From Sipunculus nudus (taxonomy: Eukaryota > Annelida > Sipuncula > Golfingiida > Sipunculidae): a DNA stretch of 64,000 nucleotides. Position 1 is the stretch's first letter. Each line of letters starts with the position of its first letter. Where the stretch lies: contig CM049319.1 in assembly GCA_026874595.1 (NCBI GenBank), forward strand, positions 13,795,601 through 13,859,600, in the 5' to 3' direction. Both the position numbers and the translations under genes were made by a program. The notes under the pieces are model-generated. The model did no database searches and was not told the origin of the DNA. It saw only the letters and a list, made by a program, of their open reading frames with translations. Shown piece after piece: positions 59,175 to 64,000 of the stretch.

Positions 59175-59934
59175 GTAGGATTGTCAACTTTCCCTGTAGG
59201 CTGTAGTGCAGCAGAAAAAAAATTAGGGGGGGGGGGGGTAGAACGGGTCGGTCAGTTCAAAGCTGATGTGTACAGGGTGTTTAAGGAGTCCACGCCCTGT
59301 TTAGGACAGCCACTACCCTTCAGGCCACAGAGTGAATGCGAAGCCAAGTGCTGCACTCTGAGGATCATGGACTAACTCTTATTCAGCTGGTTGAATGCAT
59401 CATTGCATGACCGGACAGGCTGTGTGTTTGTTCATGTGGCTTTGTGATTGTCCACAAACGGTTACCCCCATACAGTTACAGCTGATATACAGGAATAAAT
59501 AAACAAAGTTAATTGATAATATCCAGTGGCGTCTGCATTTCAAAACTCATTCATTCTCACAATACTGCGGCGCTGTCATTTTGTTGACCATTTAGCTCCA
59601 GTGTACACGTAAGGAGGCCAGTCCATCTTGTACATAAAAATTCATGAATAGAAAAGAAATTGTGCAGAAATTTGTTTTTTTTTGTAAATTATATAAAGTG
59701 ATGTGTGCTAGGCATGTTGTATCTGTCCCACTCAATGCTTAAAGCTTCTAACATGGGTGTTGTTGCACCTTAGTGACTTAAAGAATAAATTTGTTAAAAT
59801 CAGAAGACTGCCATGTTTCTGACAAATTTGTTAATGCAGAAAAAAACTACTTTCAGATAAATGGTCAAGAATCATGTGGCAAGGTTGTGTCACATTTGAT
59901 ACCTTATTAATTATCTAGGGAAAACATTGTTTGT
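59175..59934 (+). other. Start of PAXIP1-like intron 1, no feature seen
   Basis: It begins with the GTAGGA donor and a poly-G run at 59225-59237. No second BRCT exon was recognised here or further right in the window. Confidence 0.45.
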
Positions 59935-60449
59935 TATCATGAGGCCACCCAGTGGTCCTACGTTTCCTACTTTTTAACACCTGTCCTACTATTTCCTACT
60001 TTTTGGACCTAATTCCTACTTTAAAAAATATTGGATTAAAGCTCTTTATTCTTGAAGATCTTTCTATAAAATGATAATTGCAAGTAGAACTTCTCTGATG
60101 CAGTAAACAGCAATGGTGTCATTGCATAGCCCCCCTGGTGCACTTCCTCAGATAACAGGAGAGCCTCTGTCATGGTTGTCTTTGTTGGTACTTGCAACCC
60201 AGTCAGCATGTTTATCAACCAGCCTAATTACTGCATGTCCAGCCCTGCAGCCAGCTGCATTTGTCACTTTGATGCATGAAGGGGCAAGCTGATTTTGCAA
60301 CACAGGGGTGTACACTTAAACACAGAGGGCTAGTTACTTGATAACTTGATACAGGAGTGATGACTACAATGATGCAATACACCTGTTGAGATAAAATTTG
60401 ACCAAACCTGAAAGACTCCTGTAACAATGTGTCAGTAGTTTTATGCTGC

Positions 60450-61054
60450 AGTAATCTTATGGACAAGTTGCAGTGTACTGATTTGGACCATGCCTGGATC
60501 AACACATTTGAATCAAAACTGGTTTAGTTTCAAAGATGAGAATGGACACAGTCTAAAAGATTGGTGCACTGAGAATGAATGCGGCTATCCTTTTGTATTC
60601 TTTGCCATTAGAGAGTTGACTACAAAAACAGTGGCAAGGATCGGTTACTGGCTGTGTGGAGAGCCGAGTAAGGTGCCAGAACATCCTAAGACAGTCCATG
60701 CTTTGAGGGATGCCTATTAATTGTACAAGGAAGACCTTGAAAAGTAAAGGAAAGAGAAAGAAGCTGAAAAGAACAAGCAGGAGTCTATAGGGCTGAAAAG
60801 GAAAGTATATTTTAGCGAGGATTTGTTGAAACAACAGTCTCAACTGCAGAAAGAGATTGATGCTAGCAATCTCCTTATTATGGAGGCCAGTGAGAGATTG
60901 ACATAAGAATGCAGCAGAAAAGATGTACATTCATAGTATCAAAGCTGCTCAATCTTTGTTAGAATGCAGACAGAAAAAACTGACCAAAGCCAGTGAAAAC
61001 ATGAAAGTTGTTAATAAATCACTGGCAAACGGCTCAAAGAAGAAAAAGCACTAA
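60450..61054 (+). pseudogene. Decayed coding sequence of unknown family inside the older element
   Basis: A protein-like reading can be followed from about 60450 (CTDLDHAWINTFESK, then a frame change near 60520) through SFKDENGHSLKDWCTENECG and GYWLCGEPSKVPEHPKTVHA. Two in-frame TAA stops follow (60718-60720, 60745-60747), then a Lys/Glu-rich probable coiled coil (KRKVYFSEDLLKQQSQLQKE), a frameshift near 60903 and a final ECRQKKLTKASENMKVV...KKKKH ending at TAA 61052-61054. I do not recognise the family. The position between terminal repeats suggests a transposon-encoded or captured protein. Confidence 0.5.
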
Positions 61055-61064
61055 CTGTCTTTGA

Positions 61065-62044
61065 CAGGGTTGGGCGGGTAATACCCTGGCGGGTAAACCC
61101 AGGTGGCTAATACCCCTTATTACCCGAGCGGGCAATAAGCCTTAAAACCCACATGCATGTTTTAATGGGCAATATGATTTGGGATTTTCTAGAAGCATTC
61201 TTTTCAATCTCAGAATTGCTGCATAAAATGCATATAATCAAATAAAAATAAAAAAACTGTGATTGTGCTTGAAATAAGTTTAATACCAATAGATGAGCAA
61301 CATCACAGATATTAATGAAGAAGCACACAAGCAAGAAATTGTGTCATGCACCAATGCTATTATGATACATCATGCATTATGTTCAAACTGTTTTATACAA
61401 ACTGCTACCAGTCCAGTTCAGAATGTCCACAAAAGGCACGATAGCAGGTCACAAGCTTTGCAGCACATTGTAGTCCAAGTTATTGCATATCTTGTTTTGT
61501 ATGTAGCCAAAGTTAGAGAATACACGTTCTGCAGCAGCAGAACTGACTGGCATACAGAGAAGATTGGATGCGTATGACACCAGCACTGAGGTGTCACTGT
61601 GGCTTCACCTTCGTGGTATCCTATACATGTACTGCCAATCAGTTGACACTTGGCAGCCAGTAACCATCTTGTGTCAACCAGTTAGCCAGTTTTCGTACAC
61701 ACCCATTAAATAATCCATCCACTTTCAATCTTTCATTGATACAAAGGAAATTATTTCAAAATCATTAAAAATCATTAAATAATCTTTTTTTTTGGATTAT
61801 CATTATAACTGCTATATATCAACAATATCAGTTATGTAAATATAAATATTTATATTGTTATCTATATTTTAAAGCAAAGAGGCATCCTGATTACTGTATT
61901 TCCAAAGCTGGTACAAGAAATATTGAGTTCAGTCAGTTGCCATTTGAGACTATATTGCCCATAAAACCGATAAAACCCGGGTTTACCCAGTAAAACCCAC
62001 TGGGCTGGGTTTTATGCTTAAAACCCGGGTTTTGCCCAACCCTG
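61065..62044 (-). mobile_element. Deleted hAT transposon, 980 bp, with 8 bp target duplication
   Basis: The terminal inverted repeats CAGGGTTGGGC and GCCCAACCCTG bound the element. The 8 bp GTCTTTGA occurs on both sides (61057-61064 and 62045-62052), as expected for hAT elements. The subterminal regions are rich in GGGTTT/ACCCGG runs. Inside, on the minus strand, is a fragment of the hAT transposase C-terminus. It is inserted into an older element and is non-autonomous. Confidence 0.9.
61449..61559 (-). pseudogene. hAT transposase C-terminal dimerisation fragment
   Basis: The minus strand reads LCMPVSSAAAERVFSNFGYI, then QNKICNNL to a TGA at 61451-61449. This matches the conserved hAT dimerisation signature (P-x-SSA-x2-ER-x-FS-x2-G-x-I-x5-NxL). 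The DDE catalytic part and the BED finger are missing, so the piece is a relic of an internally deleted element. Confidence 0.8.
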
Positions 62045-62629
62045 GTCTTTGATGACTGTTGTTACAATTAAAATAATACTCAATTAGCAACATTTAGTTA
62101 GATGCTAGCATTTTGTACACTTTAAAAGTAAAAGACTGTCATATTTATTAAACTCTTCAACATAGTTTATTTGAACTCTACAACATGTAGTCTGCAGGAT
62201 TTATGAGATACAGAAATTTTCTTTTAATTAAAAAAATTATTTTTGGTGCATCAGAATCATGATGAATAAAACTATTAGATAAAATGTTAGAATAATAATC
62301 CTTGAAATTGAAGAATTTATTCATATAAGTATATAATAAGTAATTTATTTTTAAATTCTGGAAGGTCCTACTATTTTCCCAAAAATGTCCTTTTTTTCAA
62401 CTGGCCGCTGGGTGGCATGTATCATGCAAGTGTTGAACTTATATTTTGTGAACACAAATAAATTTTCAGTATCCCGTTTAAAATTAAGAAAAAATATTTA
62501 AAAAAAGCTGTTTTACTCTAGTAGGTTTTTTGAGTCAGTGGGGAAAATGAGGAATAGTCAGTATCCCCAGACAAAGTCGGAATGCTTTGGTTTAAGCACT
62601 GTCGCACCGCCGCAGCTGTCGCAGAGATT

Positions 62630-63600
62630 TTGTTTGGACGCAATAACTAAAAAAATATTTTAAAGATCTTTACCAAACTTGACATGTGCATAGATATAGG
62701 TGAAAGGGCAAAGCCTATTTAAAATGGGGTCATGACCTTTACAGGAGAGAGACCTTGACCTTGAATAGGTTCATTTTGGAGGAAAATCACACGAAATTCT
62801 TAAATATCTCAGAGAAACTTGCATGGTGGATCCAAAAATTAACTTGACTGAAGATCTAGGATAATGTTGTCATATTCCAGAAACTTGTGGCGCCCCCTGT
62901 TATCCTTTTCTTGGTTTCATGCCTCAATCATTGCCACTTAACAGTACTCTGAGCATTTTAAGTCAAAAACTAATAGACAGATTTCTTTCATATTATGCAT
63001 ATACATAGACATGGGTTATGGGATGATGTGTATTCAAATTGGGGTCATGACCTTTCCTATGAGAGAGGCCTTGACCTTAAATATTGCCATATATTGTGAA
63101 AATAACAAAATCATAAATATCTCAATGAGGGATGAATGGATTGGTCCAAAATAAAATTGACTGAAGATCTTGGATAGCTTTGTCTTCTGTGGAAGACAGG
63201 TGGCACCATCTTCTGTCCTTTTCTTGTATTTGGGCCTTTTAATTACCCATCATTGCCACTGGACACTACTGTGAGTATTATAAGTCTAATACTAATGGAC
63301 AGATTGGGTTGAAATTGTGTGTCAATTAATCTTGGATGCCTCCATCTTGTTTTCAAGACTGGTGTAGCTATCTGTAATCGTTTTGGCTTGGCATCCATAC
63401 GTTGTTTTCGGTGGAAATTGCTCATATCTCCAGATTGGTTCAAGGTATTGGTCTGAAATTTGGCATGTCCATCCAACTTGGAAAGTTTTCTCATAAATCA
63501 GACAGGTGGGGCCACCTACCTTCATGTTTTTTGTAGAATAAATTAATGCCCTTTTCTGATGAGTGATTTGCCCTGTTGGCCTGAAATTGTGCATATTAAT
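62630..63600. repeat. Diverged ~320 bp tandem repeats in PAXIP1-like intron
   Basis: Three related segments start near 62640, 62960 and 63280. The first two share GGGGTCATGACCTTT, GAGAGAGxCCTTGACC, CTGAAGATCTxGGATA and TxTCCTTTTCTTG. The third shares the AATACTAATGGACAGATT start. They have no coding capacity and resemble common molluscan dispersed repeats. Confidence 0.55.
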
Positions 63601-63919
63601 AGACATTGGACTCCTCCATCTTGTACTCAAGATGGTGCCATCTGCAATCATTTTAGCGTGGCCTCCATCTGTACATGTGTTAATCGATGGTTGAACAATA
63701 AGACGACAGATAATCGATTATCAGTGGATCATTATACATTCTTTCCATATTTCCTGGAGTTCTGCTGTACATACTAATGCCTAAAATATTGACCCTAGTA
63801 TTAATAAAATTTGTTGTCTGAGTCTGTCATGTACATCGCTATTCATAGTGACACCACCAATCCATCTTCATCTATACCTGCTCAGGGGTAGAAATCAGTT
63901 TTAAAATATACATTATATA

Positions 63920-64000
63920 TATATATTTATATGTGAGAGAGGGAGATGGGGGAGAGAAGGAGAGGGAGATAGGAGAGAGAAATGATGAGATTCTTTATTA
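63920..64000. repeat. TA then GA-rich microsatellite at right edge
   Basis: An AT run (63913-63932) is followed by GAGAGGGAGATGGGGGAGAG-type purine-rich sequence to near the end of the window. Confidence 0.85.

Larger units (their letters stand above)
59942..62419 (+). mobile_element. Older terminal-repeat DNA element carrying a decayed coding region, interrupted by hAT
   Basis: The ends carry an inverted GCCACCCAGTGG (59944-59955) and CCGCTGGGTGGC (62405-62416), 11 of 12 matching. The flanks share TATCATG (59935-59941 and 62420-62426), compatible with a 7 bp or longer target duplication. Without the hAT and its duplication the element is about 1.5 kb. Just inside both ends are TCCTACT-type motifs. 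The superfamily is unknown to me. Confidence 0.55.

Noticed and set aside
59175-59375. Extension of the PAXIP1-like exon to the stop at 59378
   Set aside because: It passes a good donor and a poly-G run and loses similarity to the BRCT family after the donor.
60036-60505. Minus-strand coding fragments (TGLQVPTKTTMTEALL and an alternative frame)
   Set aside because: Protein-like on reading, but short, broken and in competing frames; not enough to call a gene.

Overview
The window is animal (metazoan) nuclear DNA. It is AT-rich, has split genes with GT-AG introns, and is dense in transposable elements. Several repeat types (tRNA-headed SINE-like units, a composite repeat with a GACGG microsatellite near one end, and GACCTTGACC-type repeats) are of kinds I associate with molluscs, most likely a bivalve. 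That taxonomic call is inference; no mitochondrial or rRNA marker is present.

Two host genes can be supported. The first is a complete DCAF7 (WDR68/HAN11) gene on the minus strand. It has eight coding exons between 54747 (ATG) and 17398 (stop) and encodes 353 residues. All seven introns have GT-AG ends and the reading frame joins cleanly. The second is the first coding exon of a PAXIP1 (PTIP)-like BRCT gene on the plus strand at 59085-59174, whose other exons lie beyond the right edge. The two genes are divergent, with about 4.3 kb between their start codons.

The rest is mostly repeats. DCAF7 intron 1 (about 26 kb) holds the largest object: two nearly identical Ty3/Gypsy-type retrotransposons in direct tandem sharing a middle LTR (LTR-internal-LTR-internal-LTR, 35778-53872). 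Each LTR is 2042 bp. Each internal region has a primer site matching tRNA-Leu, a gag with a CCHC knuckle, a protease/RT/RNase H/integrase pol, and a polypurine tract. Copy 2 (right) has intact frames; copy 1 (left) has a one-base pol frameshift. The dimer sits in a TA microsatellite inside one unit of an older local duplication, in the same orientation as DCAF7.

Left of DCAF7 (1-17397) I see no host gene. This part has a 2.5 kb composite repeat (6296-8762), a 3.8 kb array of about 64 units of 60 bp (8849-12690), a pair of tRNA-like SINE units (12888-13317) and a palindromic MITE (16812-17040). DCAF7 intron 4 contains a precisely bounded 310 bp non-autonomous Helitron (23401-23710), the 5' end of another Helitron (21537), a GC-rich stretch, and a second copy of the composite repeat (24022-26668).

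Right of DCAF7, the PAXIP1-like intron carries a nested pair of DNA transposons: a deleted hAT element (61065-62044, 8 bp target duplication) inside an older terminal-repeat element that contains a decayed, unidentified coding sequence. Diverged ~320 bp tandem repeats and a GA-rich tract follow at the right edge.
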